DNA of 64,000 nt from JAWSVE01 sp050789445 (GCA_050789445.1 JAILXR010000001.1:2480001-2544000), one strand, 5' to 3'. Positions 1-9,635 are shown, counted from the stretch's first letter. Program-made: numbers and translations. Notes: a model not told the origin generated them from the letters alone.

Positions 1-192
1 AGGATTAATTTCCACATATAGCACTCCCTCAGTAATATCGAATAAAGCAATCTCAGTTACATGTTGTTGCTTTATTCATCCCCTCTTTACCACTTTAAAA
101 GTTTCCGAGTTTATTGATCCTACATTATACGAGAGACGTATATAGCTCTATACTTGAAGAGACCTCAGAGAACTATATTTCGGGCGGAAAAG

Positions 193-1203
193 ATGTCTTC
201 TAATATCATCAATGAAATTAACGACGAAAACACTCAGCAAATATCACCTGACAAACAACGCCCTATCATTGGCGTTGGCAGCTGTTTGGTGGCGCACCCT
301 GTTCGATTCAATGGTGGCTATAAAAGAAAACACATGTACATCGATCGCTTAAAAAAGCACGCTGATCTCGTCCCTATCTGTCCAGAAATGGGGATTGGGC
401 TGGGTGTTCCTCGAGAGACGATTCGACTTGTCGATATTGATGGAGAGCTACGCGCCAGAGACAGCGATACACAAACCAAAGATTATACCGATAAACTTAA
501 AAATTATGCCGATGAACAATTACAACGCTTTCCTAACTTAGGCGGTTATATTTTGGTAAAAGGTTCGCCTAGCTGTGGATATGAACGCGTCACAAAATAT
601 AACGAACAAGGAAACGGAATAGGAAGTGATGCTGCAGGTATTTATGCTCAACGACTGATGGACCAGAATCCATTATTACCAGTTGAAGAAGATGGCCGGC
701 TTTACGATCACGCATTACGTGAAAGCTTTGTTAGTCGCATCTACCTCTATCACGATTGGCAACAATTAATTGCTTCGGGACTGACGTTTAAAAAATTATC
801 TGATTTTTATTCCCGAAACAAATATTTAGTGATGGCACACTCAGTACCAGCCTACAAAGAAATAGGGCCACTACTTGCAAATGGAAAAAAACATCCTTTG
901 AATGAGCTAGCAGATAAAATTATTTTATTAATGACCAATGCGCTAAAAAAAGTAGCGACACGTCGCTCTCACACCAACGTTCTTCATCATTTACAAGGCT
1001 ATTTAAAAAATAATTTATCCCAAGAAGAAAAAAAATCTCTACGCAGCTTGATTGATCAATATCGAGAAGGAATCGTGCCGCTGATCGTCCCCATGACATT
1101 ACTCAGACATCACTTTAATCACTCTCCGGACGAATATATTAGAAACCAAGTATTTATGCAGCCATATCCCGAAGACTTAGCGCTAAGAAGCCACCTTACA
1201 TAA
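193..1203 (+). CDS. DUF523-DUF1722 protein (TudS/YbgA-like)
   Basis: Two-domain protein of 336 aa. The N-terminal half is DUF523, the family of the Fe-S thiouracil desulfurase TudS; its three conserved cysteines are visible at C31 (GSCLV), C63 (PICPEMG) and C118 (SPSCGY) and would bind a [4Fe-4S] cluster. The C-terminal part (about 205-320) is DUF1722, the YbgA domain. The reading frame is open back to a TTG at 154, but the ATG at 193 precedes the conserved IIGVGSC start of the domain closely, so I place the start there. It lies 73 bp upstream of a photolyase gene on the same strand, the same pairing as ybgA-phr in Escherichia coli. Domain assignment is firm; the substrate is inferred from the family. 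Confidence 0.9.
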   Translation: MSSNIINEINDENTQQISPDKQRPIIGVGSCLVAHPVRFNGGYKRKHMYIDRLKKHADLVPICPEMGIGLGVPRETIRLVDIDGELRARDSDTQTKDYTDKLKNYADEQLQRFPNLGGYILVKGSPSCGYERVTKYNEQGNGIGSDAAGIYAQRLMDQNPLLPVEEDGRLYDHALRESFVSRIYLYHDWQQLIASGLTFKKLSDFYSRNKYLVMAHSVPAYKEIGPLLANGKKHPLNELADKIILLMTNALKKVATRRSHTNVLHHLQGYLKNNLSQEEKKSLRSLIDQYREGIVPLIVPMTLLRHHFNHSPDEYIRNQVFMQPYPEDLALRSHLT

Positions 1204-1276
1204 TTTCTATCTCTGAAAAACATCAGCTGACTAACTAAAAATTTCTCTATACCAATATCTATCTGACGAATAAACC

Positions 1277-2770
1277 ATGACAACAGCCCCCCGCGACAAT
1301 AAAAAATCTACACACAGTTTAGTGTGGTTCAGAAATGACCTGCGAGTTACCGATAATCCAGCGCTATATTCTGCCTGTAAAAACAGTGAATCCGTCACAG
1401 CCATTTTTTTTATCGCAGAACAACAGTGGAAAAAACACGATTGGTCAGACAGAAGAATCTACTTAACACTTCTGGCACTACAAGATCTTATCGAATCGTT
1501 AAAAAAAATTGGCGTACAGCTTCAATTAGAAACAGTCAACACTTTCGAGAAAACACCACTTAAAATAAAAAAAATAATTTTATCTAAACCATTTAGCGCC
1601 CTTTATTTTAACTCTGAATATGCTTTAGACGAAAAAAAGAGAGATCAAAAAATTCTAGACGTATGTAAAAAAGAACAAGTTCGAACCCATATCACCCACG
1701 GCAGTTTAATTATTCCTCCAGGGTCTATAAGAACAAAAACGAGAACACCTTATAAAATTTTTACTCCCTACAAACGAGAATGGATAAATACGCTAGTTCA
1801 CTTTGACCGGATGCCACTTGCAAAACCGAGAGCACTTGGTAGCGCAACAGCTAAAAAATTAAAAAATAAAATCACCACTTCAGATAGCTCCGATCTGCTT
1901 TCCAAACTGATTAAAAAATATGAATTGAAAATTACAAACCAAGATTTATATTACAAACAATCTTATGGCACCGAAGCTTACGCGCAAAAGCAGCTCAAAC
2001 AATTTATTGAATCAAAAATTACTGACTACAACGATCAACGAGACATTCCGTCTATTGATGGGACCAGTAGTCTTTCGTCTGCTCTGACAGTCGGCCTGAT
2101 ATCTCCCCGATCATGTTTACATGCCGCAAGGTCTGTTAACGAAGGCCATCTAACCGATTACCAAAAAGGCATCGATACTTGGATCAATGAAATTATTTGG
2201 AGGGAATTTTATTCTCACTTGCTGGCAGACTTCCCGCAAATATCACTCAACAAGCCTCTCAAAATAGAAACTGACCGCGTACCTTGGCGACATGATGAAA
2301 ATGAATTTGAGAAATGGTGTGAGGGTAAAACGGGCTTTCCGATTGTTGATGCCGCCATGCGGCAACTCAACCAAACTGGTTGGATGCATAATCGTTTACG
2401 AATGGTAACTGCAACATTTTTAACAAAATATTTATTGATTGATTGGCGTCTAGGCGAAAAATATTTTATGCAAACACTCTATGACGGACACTTTGCATCA
2501 AATAACGGAGGTTGGCAGTGGAGTGCATCAACCGGCACCGATGCCGCACCCTACTTTCGAATTCTCAGTCCAATACGACAAGCTGAACGCTTTGACAAAG
2601 ATGCCGAGTTTATCAAACGCTTTGTCCCTGAATTAAAGAACTGTTCACCAAAAATCATCCATCAGCCGGGTCACCCAGACTTGCTTGCAACTGGCTATCC
2701 CGCGCCCATGATCGATTTAAAAGAAGGCAAAGAGCGATGCCTACAGGGGTTTAAATTCGCGCTGAACTGA
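1277..2770 (+). CDS. phrB: deoxyribodipyrimidine photolyase
   Basis: Class I cyclobutane pyrimidine dimer photolyase, 497 aa, which uses blue light and reduced FAD to split UV dimers in DNA. The N-terminal alpha/beta antenna domain begins with LVWFRNDLRVTDNPAL; the C-terminal FAD-binding domain (about 215-480) carries GFPIVDAAMRQL, GWMHNRLRM, NGGWQW and TDAAPYFRI, the diagnostic FAD and dimer-binding stretch. Length fits the family (470-500 aa). It follows the DUF523/DUF1722 gene and is probably cotranscribed with it. A cryptochrome is possible in principle, but the WxW and N-terminal motifs are those of CPD photolyases. Confidence 0.95.
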   Translation: MTTAPRDNKKSTHSLVWFRNDLRVTDNPALYSACKNSESVTAIFFIAEQQWKKHDWSDRRIYLTLLALQDLIESLKKIGVQLQLETVNTFEKTPLKIKKIILSKPFSALYFNSEYALDEKKRDQKILDVCKKEQVRTHITHGSLIIPPGSIRTKTRTPYKIFTPYKREWINTLVHFDRMPLAKPRALGSATAKKLKNKITTSDSSDLLSKLIKKYELKITNQDLYYKQSYGTEAYAQKQLKQFIESKITDYNDQRDIPSIDGTSSLSSALTVGLISPRSCLHAARSVNEGHLTDYQKGIDTWINEIIWREFYSHLLADFPQISLNKPLKIETDRVPWRHDENEFEKWCEGKTGFPIVDAAMRQLNQTGWMHNRLRMVTATFLTKYLLIDWRLGEKYFMQTLYDGHFASNNGGWQWSASTGTDAAPYFRILSPIRQAERFDKDAEFIKRFVPELKNCSPKIIHQPGHPDLLATGYPAPMIDLKEGKERCLQGFKFALN

Positions 2771-2797
2771 ACCATGCTCAGCTAAATATGAGGTGAA

Positions 2798-3328
2798 TCA
2801 CTCTTTATTTTTAGTTTGATCAACAAAGATCAGCTCAGATGTATCAAATCCCAGCTGTTTCGATTGCGTGATAAAATTTTCGATAAGCTCCTCACTAACT
2901 GTCGGCGTTCTTGAAAGTAGCCAAAGGTATTTCGTGGTATTACCCGCTACGAAGGCATATTCATAGCTAGCCCCCAATTCAAAAATCGCGTACGAGCCAT
3001 AAAAAGGTCCAAAAAACGATACCTTTAAATACCCCATGTCATCGTCTTCAACAAAGAACGCCTTCCCTGTTGCTTCCGTCCACTTCTGCTCCTCAATTGA
3101 AAATCCTCGATTAGTCACCTTTACGCCACCATCCTCTCGCAGTTCATAACCTGCTGACACATTAGACAGACCTTGCTCGAATGAATGATCTAATCGGGCA
3201 ATCTCATACCACTGGCCTAAATATCGATTTATCTCAAAGGACTTCACCGGTTCCACGCCATCAGGGAAACCTAAGCATCCCGTTAAGATCATCGACATGA
3301 AAATGCTTAGTGATAATGTCTTCGTCAT
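2798..3328 (-). CDS. blc: outer-membrane lipocalin Blc
   Basis: Bacterial lipocalin, a small beta-barrel lipoprotein that binds fatty acids or lysophospholipids at the outer membrane. The lipocalin signature is visible (NRYLGQWYEIARLDHSFE), as are the C-terminal LWLLSRTP and the typical calycin strand order. A lipobox (LTGC) sits 15-18 residues after the ATG at 3328, giving a normal lipoprotein signal peptide; an upstream in-frame start at 3364 would add 12 residues before the signal and is less likely. It converges with the photolyase gene, only 27 bp apart. About 176 aa, usual for the family. Confidence 0.9.
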   Translation of the reverse strand: MTKTLSLSIFMSMILTGCLGFPDGVEPVKSFEINRYLGQWYEIARLDHSFEQGLSNVSAGYELREDGGVKVTNRGFSIEEQKWTEATGKAFFVEDDDMGYLKVSFFGPFYGSYAIFELGASYEYAFVAGNTTKYLWLLSRTPTVSEELIENFITQSKQLGFDTSELIFVDQTKNKE

Positions 3329-3473
3329 AAATGAAATCTCAGTAATTGCACAGGTGGAGTTCATATCTTATCTCTATACGTAATACGCACAATATAGATA
3401 AACAGTTTATCTTTTTGTCTACATATAGTGGTTTCGGGTAAGTACGTTAACCAGTAAGAGAAAAACAGGCATA

Positions 3474-3505
3474 AAAAAAGCGAAGCCTTTCGGATTCGCT
3501 TTTTC
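3474..3505 (-). terminator. terminator of the cold-shock gene
   Basis: Inverted repeat with 10-nt arms (3475-3484 and 3495-3504) around a short GC stem and TTTC loop, flanked by A/T tracts so that it ends in a U run on the minus strand. It lies about 70 nt past the stop of the cold-shock gene. Confidence 0.75.
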
Positions 3506-3524
3506 GTTTTCTTTCAGTTTGGCT

Positions 3525-3548
3525 TGATAAAGCCTTTCGGCTTTATCA
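3525..3548 (-). terminator. second hairpin downstream of the cold-shock gene
   Basis: Perfect 10-nt arms (3525-3534 and 3539-3548) with a TTTC tetraloop, 26 nt from the cold-shock stop codon and ahead of the terminator at 3474-3505. Both hairpins share the GCC-TTTC-GG core. It may act as a first terminator or as a 3' stabilising stem. Confidence 0.55.
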
Positions 3549-3574
3549 ATTCCTAAAACTGAGTACACAGAACC

Positions 3575-3781
3575 TTATAAAGGAACGATGTTCTCAGCTT
3601 GAGGACCTTTTTGGCCTTGAGTTACAGTGAACTCAACTTTTTGGCCTTCGGCTAAAGTTTTGAAGCCAGAACCAGTGATCGCGCTGAAGTGTGCAAACAC
3701 GTCAGGACCAGATTCTTGCTCGATAAAACCAAAACCTTTAGATTCGTTAAACCATTTAACGGTGCCAGTAACAGTAGACAT
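3575..3781 (-). CDS. CspA-family cold-shock protein
   Basis: Single cold-shock domain of 68 aa, an RNA/ssDNA chaperone. RNP1 (KGFGFIEQ) and RNP2 (VFAHFSAI) are intact, and the protein starts with TGTVKWFNESKG and ends with AENIVPL as usual. AGGA lies just upstream of the ATG. A strong sigma70 promoter lies about 160 nt upstream, leaving a long untranslated leader as in cold-regulated csp genes; two hairpins follow the gene. Family is certain; which CspA paralogue it matches cannot be told. Confidence 0.96.
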   Translation of the reverse strand: MSTVTGTVKWFNESKGFGFIEQESGPDVFAHFSAITGSGFKTLAEGQKVEFTVTQGQKGPQAENIVPL

Positions 3782-4344
3782 AGTCTTTTCCTATTTCATT
3801 TAAGTAATTGCCCAGATCTCGAAAACCGAGTTAGGCGGGTTATGCTAGAAGTGTTTATTACTTATGACGAGCAGGCCGAAGACTAAAGACTAACATCGAA
3901 ATGGTGTGCATAAATATAAGACGTACTTTCAAGCTGGTGATGATTATATACCCGTGAAGCAATGAGTCAACAACTGCACGGTTTATTTTCTTGAAATGTC
4001 AATAGGTTACATAAAAAATACAAATAATCTTTTATATATGATTTCCTGGGATTTTTTGGTGCAATATCATAACAACGAATAAATTGAACAGGGCCTTGGC
4101 CTAAAGCACCTCTCCTTTATGTTTCACAAAATTGATTCACGACAAACCTAATGTGCAAAATCTTGCTTTTACCATGAAAACTTCATATTTAAATGGCCAA
4201 TAAGTTATTTTCTCCATGTATTATTCTGAGATACTTTTCAATCTTATTATGAAGCGTTTGTTTTCTTGAACACCTAGTATTATCTAAAGCATGATTAACT
4301 ACGATTAATTATGAAAAATCCAAAATCAGAAAGTAATTTATCTT
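3782..4344. other. intergenic region: csp leader and oxidoreductase upstream region
   Basis: About 560 bp without a supported gene. On the minus strand it carries the csp leader (3782 to about 3936) and the csp promoter (3943-3970). The remaining AT-rich part up to 4344 lies upstream of the rightward molybdopterin oxidoreductase gene; I see no clear promoter or operator in it. Confidence 0.6.
3943..3970 (-). promoter_or_regulatory. sigma70 promoter of the cold-shock gene
   Basis: On the minus strand TTGACT (3970-3965), a 16-nt spacer and TATAAT (3948-3943). This is near consensus and points at the csp gene. Transcription would start near 3936, giving a leader of about 155 nt. Confidence 0.75.
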
Positions 4345-6531
4345 ATGAAAAATACAGTGGGTGGTGGGGCAAAAAAAGTACTCTATACGTTGAATACCGT
4401 CAGGCGAATTGGCCTTAAGAATTCTGCAAAAGCATTAACGGCCAATAACACCTGCAAAGCATGCGGTCTTGGCATGGGCGGACAACATGGCGGAATGACA
4501 AACGAACTAGATGAATTCCCTTCAGTCTGCAACAAAAGCATTCAAGCACAATCCACCGATATCCAACCGCCTATTCCCTCAGAAATATTTCGACATTCTA
4601 TTTCTGAATTACGCGAACTATCCCCTAAAGAGTTAGAGCATCTTGGCCGGTTATCTCAACCTTTATTTAAAGATAAAAATACCCAGCAGTTTCGAGAAGT
4701 CTCTTGGGATTGGGCAATCGATTATGCCGCGAATAAATTCCGAGAAACCTCACCACAGCAGTCTTTTTTTTATAGCTCTGGGCGCTCGTCCAATGAAGCT
4801 GGATTTTTATTGCAGCTGTTTGCACGACTTTACGGCACCAATAACGTCACCAACTGTTCTTATTATTGTCATCAAGCAACATCCGTTGCACTTGGAAGCA
4901 CCATAGGAACGGGAACAGCAACTGTCGAGCTAAAAGATTTATCGGGCAGTGATTGTATTTTTGTTATTGGTGCAAACCCTTCCTCTAATCATCCCCGCTT
5001 TATATATCAGTTAACGGCCTGCCGAGAAAGAGGCGGTATAGTTGTTGTTATTAATCCCGCAAAAGAAGCCGGACTCGTTAAATTTTCATTACCGAAAAGT
5101 CCAAAGTCTTTAATTACTGGTGGCACAGAAGTCGCGTCAATGTATGTGCAACCGCACATTGGAACAGATCTCGCATTATTCAAAGGCATTGCAAAAGCGA
5201 TCATAGAAAAAAACCAACATGATGCTAACTTCATCGCCAAATTCACTGAAGGTTTTGAAACATTTAAAGATGACATCAGCACAACATCTTGGGAAACAAT
5301 TGTCGATCGTTGTGGTATTGATAAAGAGGAAATTAAAAAAATAGCGGAAATTTATTCTCGATCAAAAAATGCTGTCTTTGCATGGGGCATGGGTATGACC
5401 CACCACCAATTCGGCTCAGACAATATTGAATACATTGCCAATCTTGCTTTATTGCGTGGAATGATCGGAAAAAAAAATGCAGGGCTATTACCATTGCGCG
5501 GACACAGCAATGTTCAAGGCATAGGAACCATCGGAGTTAAACCAGTTTTGGCACCCGATGTGTTTTCGAAAATAGAATCAGAATTAAATGTCACATTGCC
5601 CACAGAAAAAGGGCTCGATACATTAGCCGCTCTTGAATCTGCACACGAAGGAAAGATAAAGGCCGCCTGTATCGTCGGAGGGAATTTATATTCCGCCACA
5701 CCCGATTCAAAATGGGCCAAAGAAGCACTCGATAACATTTCATTTAAATTATATTTAACAACAACACTTAATCAAGGGCATTTATACGGCCTTGAAGATA
5801 GCGAAGCGATTATCTTACCGGTTTCGCCTCGTGACGAAGAAAAACAATCAACAACGCAAGAATCTATGTTTAATTTTGTCCGCTTAAGTGATGGTGGAAT
5901 CGATAGAATTGATAGCGTCCGCTCTGAGGTTAGCATCATTTCATCATTGGCTAAAAAAGTATTGCCAGATTGCGCTGTCGATTTTGAAAAATATGGAGAT
6001 CACGAATTAATTCGAGATACTATTTCGAAAACAATACCAGGCATGGAGAAACTAAAAGATATTGGCATCGCAAAAAAAGAATTCCACGTTGCCAATCGCA
6101 TTATGCACTCGCCCACATTTAACACGGCAAGCCAAAAAGCACATTTTCAAGTCAGAGACATACCCGAGAAAAGCAATAAAGATCAAAATGAATTTTCTTT
6201 CACGCTAGCTACTATTCGAAGTGAAGGACAATTTAATTCAATCATTTATGAAGAGACAGACAGCTATCGTTACAACGCCCCAAGAAATGCTATCTTAATG
6301 AATCCTTCAGATATGCAAGAAAAAATGATGTCCAACGGCGATATTGTAACCTTGATTTCAAGCTCTGGATCGCTTGCGGGAATGCAAGTACAAGCGTTTG
6401 ATTTACCAAAAGGCAATGTAATGGCCTATTACCCGGAAGCTAATGTATTGACTGAAAGAAACGTGGACGAACGAAGTAAAACCCCTAATTTTAAATCGAT
6501 CCGCATTGCCATAAAAAAACAACTCCAATAG
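4345..6531 (+). CDS. FdhF/YdeP-family molybdopterin oxidoreductase
   Basis: Large molybdopterin-guanine-dinucleotide oxidoreductase, 728 aa, of the YdeP/formate-dehydrogenase-alpha-like family. Cysteines C37, C40 and C62 match the N-terminal Fe-S ligands; C171, C175 and H176 (NCSYYCH) align with the site where FdhF has selenocysteine followed by histidine, so C175 is the likely Mo ligand. A central domain (LRGHSNVQG, GGNLYSATPD) and a C-terminal molydopterin dinucleotide-binding domain (about 610-725) complete the fold. There is no signal peptide, so it is cytoplasmic. No fdhD or electron-transfer partner is adjacent; the substrate is unknown. The Shine-Dalgarno is weak; an out-of-frame ATG at 4311 was not used. 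Confidence 0.88.
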   Translation: MKNTVGGGAKKVLYTLNTVRRIGLKNSAKALTANNTCKACGLGMGGQHGGMTNELDEFPSVCNKSIQAQSTDIQPPIPSEIFRHSISELRELSPKELEHLGRLSQPLFKDKNTQQFREVSWDWAIDYAANKFRETSPQQSFFYSSGRSSNEAGFLLQLFARLYGTNNVTNCSYYCHQATSVALGSTIGTGTATVELKDLSGSDCIFVIGANPSSNHPRFIYQLTACRERGGIVVVINPAKEAGLVKFSLPKSPKSLITGGTEVASMYVQPHIGTDLALFKGIAKAIIEKNQHDANFIAKFTEGFETFKDDISTTSWETIVDRCGIDKEEIKKIAEIYSRSKNAVFAWGMGMTHHQFGSDNIEYIANLALLRGMIGKKNAGLLPLRGHSNVQGIGTIGVKPVLAPDVFSKIESELNVTLPTEKGLDTLAALESAHEGKIKAACIVGGNLYSATPDSKWAKEALDNISFKLYLTTTLNQGHLYGLEDSEAIILPVSPRDEEKQSTTQESMFNFVRLSDGGIDRIDSVRSEVSIISSLAKKVLPDCAVDFEKYGDHELIRDTISKTIPGMEKLKDIGIAKKEFHVANRIMHSPTFNTASQKAHFQVRDIPEKSNKDQNEFSFTLATIRSEGQFNSIIYEETDSYRYNAPRNAILMNPSDMQEKMMSNGDIVTLISSSGSLAGMQVQAFDLPKGNVMAYYPEANVLTERNVDERSKTPNFKSIRIAIKKQLQ

Positions 6532-6576
6532 CCGCAAATAATTTAGAAGCGTTTGCCCTTATTTTGCAATAATTCT

Positions 6577-7047
6577 TCATTGATAAGTTTTACCATTATG
6601 CTTTAACCACCCACCAATATGGCGACCTGCAGGATCGTGATGAGTCCAGTGTATCACGCCACCTTTATTGTTTGACTCATACTCACCATAAAATTCGATT
6701 TGATCTCCCTCGCTTAAACTCTTAACTCTAGGCGCTAAATCAATATTGTGTGCAACAAGCAAAGTTTGATTATTACCAATATCAATTAGAAAACGCTGAT
6801 GGCGAGAACCTTCTATATCGTCCTTTAAAACTTTAATAACTCTACCTACGCCTTTAACCTGAACATCATTTTTTTTCTGCTCTATAGCATTGGCCAAGAT
6901 TGTTCTATCTCGATTGCTAATGCTAGACGATTCTATTGAAGGACTATCTGCCTGATCTTTTCCTAAATTTAAAATACCCTGCTCTTGTAAAACGCTCGCT
7001 GCAATCGCTATAACGCCAACGACCATATAAATAATTTTGTTTTTCAT
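6577..7047 (-). CDS. DUF3465 protein, membrane-anchored
   Basis: 156-aa protein with an N-terminal hydrophobic segment (about 5-19) followed by a polar linker and a C-terminal globular domain typical of DUF3465 (HQRFLIDIGNNQTLLVAHNIDLAPR and WTHHDPAGRHIGGWLKHNGK; only parts quoted). The fold has been described as OB-like by comparison with other small periplasmic domains, but the function is not known. It is likely exported or anchored in the inner membrane facing the periplasm. It converges with the oxidoreductase gene and is the first of several small leftward envelope genes. Confidence 0.75.
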   Translation of the reverse strand: MKNKIIYMVVGVIAIAASVLQEQGILNLGKDQADSPSIESSSISNRDRTILANAIEQKKNDVQVKGVGRVIKVLKDDIEGSRHQRFLIDIGNNQTLLVAHNIDLAPRVKSLSEGDQIEFYGEYESNNKGGVIHWTHHDPAGRHIGGWLKHNGKTYQ

Positions 7048-7098
7048 AACAATATTTTTAATACCTTCTTAAAAACTTATATTAATTCTTTTTCCGGT

Positions 7099-7626
7099 TT
7101 AGAGGATATCATCTACTGACGTTATTTTCACTTCGCGGTGACGAAACATAAATATCAAACTCACCAATAAAATGATACACCCCATAAAATAAAAGAATCC
7201 TGACAATGTATTTGTTTTGTGTAGCACGCCCCACTGACTAAACAAAAAGTGCCAATCATGAATTCCACCGCCCACTAACGGAAGAACCTGTTCAACTGCA
7301 TCGCCCATGTATTCCGCCATATACAGAAAACTTTCCCCCAACCAAATGCCACCGATTCCAGCTTCAAAAAATTTACCTTCTTTCCAAAAATAAATGGCAA
7401 TTGCTACAGGAAAAGCCAATTGACCAAATGTCCCTCCCAAAAAATGCAATGTACGCCCCAGCGGAGTGAAAAAAATATGACCCGCCTCATGAAAAACCAA
7501 ATTTACATTATCAATAAAATGATAACGATAAAAAAACATTAGCCAGAAAACATAGGCAATAAACACTATGAGAATGGCTAACCGATACAAAGGGGTTTTG
7601 TTTTTTTTAGCTCGATCAATATTCAC
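7099..7626 (-). CDS. integral membrane protein with HEAGH motif
   Basis: 175-aa membrane protein with about four or five hydrophobic segments (around 15-33, 52-80, 90-105 and 145-163). An HExxH motif (H46-E47-A-G-H50) sits at the end of the first loop, next to a membrane segment, as in intramembrane zinc proteases and related families. A second histidine-rich stretch (GGGIHDWHFLFSQWG) could supply a further ligand. I do not recognise a named family with certainty; it could be a membrane metallopeptidase or a non-peptidase relative. It lies 52 bp upstream of the DUF3465 gene on the same strand. Confidence 0.7.
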   Translation of the reverse strand: MNIDRAKKNKTPLYRLAILIVFIAYVFWLMFFYRYHFIDNVNLVFHEAGHIFFTPLGRTLHFLGGTFGQLAFPVAIAIYFWKEGKFFEAGIGGIWLGESFLYMAEYMGDAVEQVLPLVGGGIHDWHFLFSQWGVLHKTNTLSGFFYFMGCIILLVSLIFMFRHREVKITSVDDIL

Positions 7627-7742
7627 TTAAATACAGCTCAATAAATTGCATCAACATTATCATTTTGATAAGCGTTTAAATAACTAAGATATGCGGAATT
7701 GTAAACAGCATTTCCTTAAATATCCATTCAACATTACTCTTC

Positions 7743-8189
7743 TCATATTTTTATATAAAGATATCCACGCTGCTGCAATGTTAACAATCGCTTCACCCCA
7801 CCCTCTGTAATTAACTCCACTCCATCAATCATAGTACTCGGATCTACTCGACGTCGTAAAATCGAATTACTACAAGCACCAATTTCAACACCTCTTTCAA
7901 TTAAATTAGCGAATTCTTTGCTCATGTCATCATTTTTTGCCAAACGAATGATCGCAATGCCATGTATAACAACTTTTATATCGATTTCACCGGAAGCATT
8001 TAAAAGCTCAGTAACGCTTTCAACTAACATTCTAGATTTTTCCCTTTCATTTAAGTGATAGACAATTTTCACTAATTGTTCAGATTTCGAAACAATCGCA
8101 GCGTCTTGATCATGATCATTAGCAATTGCTAGAGTTCCATGGAATATGATTAATACATAAGCAAGAATTCTAATTATTATTTTCATCAC
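7743..8189 (-). CDS. DsrE/DsrF-like periplasmic protein
   Basis: 148 aa with a signal peptide (hydrophobic 3-20, cleavage near IAN-DH) followed by a DsrE-type domain: VKIVYHLNE at the first strand, VVIHGIAI at the second, a cysteine in GVEIGACSNS, and the C-terminal LLTLQQRGYLYIKI. Members of this exported branch have a single conserved cysteine and no assigned reaction; the sulfur-carrier role of cytoplasmic DsrE should not be transferred without evidence. The start could be either of the two adjacent ATG codons. Confidence 0.78.
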   Translation of the reverse strand: MMKIIIRILAYVLIIFHGTLAIANDHDQDAAIVSKSEQLVKIVYHLNEREKSRMLVESVTELLNASGEIDIKVVIHGIAIIRLAKNDDMSKEFANLIERGVEIGACSNSILRRRVDPSTMIDGVELITEGGVKRLLTLQQRGYLYIKI

Positions 8190-8439
8190 TCATCCTTATC
8201 ACTGTATGTTGAAATGAACTTTCAGGGAAAACTTTTCAATTTGGAAAAACATACTAGGCGTACTTTTAGGTCATAACCAATAACTGATTACGCTAAAAAC
8301 TAAAGATTTTGAGCTTAGTTCATATAAGCATAAAAATGCTATCAACAGACTTAATACAGCATCAAATCTGAATGACGCGGTATGCAGAGAAACAAAAAAA
8401 GAATGGGTGAGGATGAAATCAAGACATAAAACAAAGATG

Positions 8440-8718
8440 TTAACGATTACCCCAGATTTTAGATACGGCTCGTTCGCTCCCTAAAAAGCCAACAATAAGG
8501 CAAACAAGGCCTACCGCTAAAAATACTGACACAGGAATCAAAAATCCAAATCCTGTCGCCGCTGCTCCAACAAAGACAAGACCGAGGGCAAGTGCACAAA
8601 ATAAACCGCCTATAGCAATCAAGATTTTACGATTCAGCGCTTTATACTCATAAGGCCCATCACCACCTTCAAAGTATTTTAAAATAGGCCAGCATATTTT
8701 TTTTAAGATTTCTTTCAT
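8440..8718 (-). CDS. small two-helix membrane protein
   Basis: 92 aa with two strongly hydrophobic, glycine-rich segments (about 31-52 and 56-78) and a charged N-terminus and C-terminus. I do not recognise the family. The ATG at 8718 has a reasonable upstream GGAAAG. It stands alone between the DsrE-like gene and the lipid cluster with 200-250 bp on either side that hold nothing else I can support. Confidence 0.6.
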   Translation of the reverse strand: MKEILKKICWPILKYFEGGDGPYEYKALNRKILIAIGGLFCALALGLVFVGAAATGFGFLIPVSVFLAVGLVCLIVGFLGSERAVSKIWGNR

Positions 8719-8931
8719 GAATATCGTCTCTTTCCTGTAGGCATTGAGTTTTTGTAAGTGGTAAAAAAATAACGCTGGACTATTCTAACATTTATTTTTT
8801 TAGTTTTTTCTTAAAAACACCTTCACATAACGCGTCGATACCTGGCATAAGAAAACGCATGATATATATTTCTGTTTCCAAGCGATAAAACTTAACAACA
8901 CTCTCTAAGATCCAATACAGTTACAATGAAT

Positions 8932-9633
8932 TCAGCTGTCATGTGCACGGGTTATACAATACTGCGACAAATCGTCAAAAGAAGAAGAAATATTATTGAT
9001 AAAATCGAACGATTTTTCTGTTGGTCGAATAGAATCACCAATAACAACATCACAATTGAACGGCACAAATAGCGCCTCTCCTTTTGGAAGTGCTCGACCC
9101 AACCCATGCATAATGACTGGGGTTATTTCCGTATCAGTTCTATCTCTGGCAATAAAAAACACGCCTTTCTTTAACGTGCTCATTTGCTCTGGATTACCGC
9201 GACTGCCTTCTGGAAATAAAATTAACACATCTCCATTATCTAACGCTTTGTGACAACCCTCGAATAATTCTTCACGATTTGTAGTGCCTGTTCTGTCAAG
9301 AGGGATAATGCCAATGCACTTTAACGATAGCCACGCCATGAACCCTCCGCTTTCTAAAAAATAATCGGCTGCAGCGACAGGACGAATTTTATGAATTTTA
9401 CTTAAGGGATATAAGCTCATTAACACCATCGTATCTAAGTGGCTATTGTGATTAGCTACAATAATAGCTGGACCTGTTAAAGGTAATTTTTCTCTAAATC
9501 GAACGTTTAACCCCATAACAATTAAAACGATGGGTTTTATGAACAAGCCAAAAAATAAAATTTTAATTATTCTATCCACAGTCGAGATTGAAGGAGTCGA
9601 ATAGGGATTTGTAGACGATTCTGAGATGGTCAT
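8932..9633 (-). CDS. PlsC-type 1-acyl-glycerol-3-phosphate acyltransferase
   Basis: Membrane-associated acyltransferase of about 233 aa. The catalytic block I (NHNSHLD) and block III (FPEGSRG) are intact, and a membrane segment precedes block I. It would acylate a lysophospholipid, as in phosphatidate synthesis. I start it at the ATG at 9633, two bases after the stop of the CdsA-like gene; a GTG at 9645 is also in frame. The position directly downstream of a CdsA and a CDP-alcohol transferase gene makes this one lipid operon, with translational coupling. Confidence 0.87.
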   Translation of the reverse strand: MTISESSTNPYSTPSISTVDRIIKILFFGLFIKPIVLIVMGLNVRFREKLPLTGPAIIVANHNSHLDTMVLMSLYPLSKIHKIRPVAAADYFLESGGFMAWLSLKCIGIIPLDRTGTTNREELFEGCHKALDNGDVLILFPEGSRGNPEQMSTLKKGVFFIARDRTDTEITPVIMHGLGRALPKGEALFVPFNCDVVIGDSIRPTEKSFDFINNISSSFDDLSQYCITRAHDS

Positions 9634-9635
9634 GA

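Noticed and set aside
3689..3886. Rightward frame across the cold-shock gene
   Set aside because: It is antisense to a conserved coding sequence and has no domain.
4311..4420. An upstream ATG frame with a polyA run that might mean a frameshift in the molybdopterin oxidoreductase start
   Set aside because: The frame from 4345 already reads into a family-like N-terminus, and the 4311 frame has no Shine-Dalgarno and no recognisable domain; the evidence does not support a frameshift.
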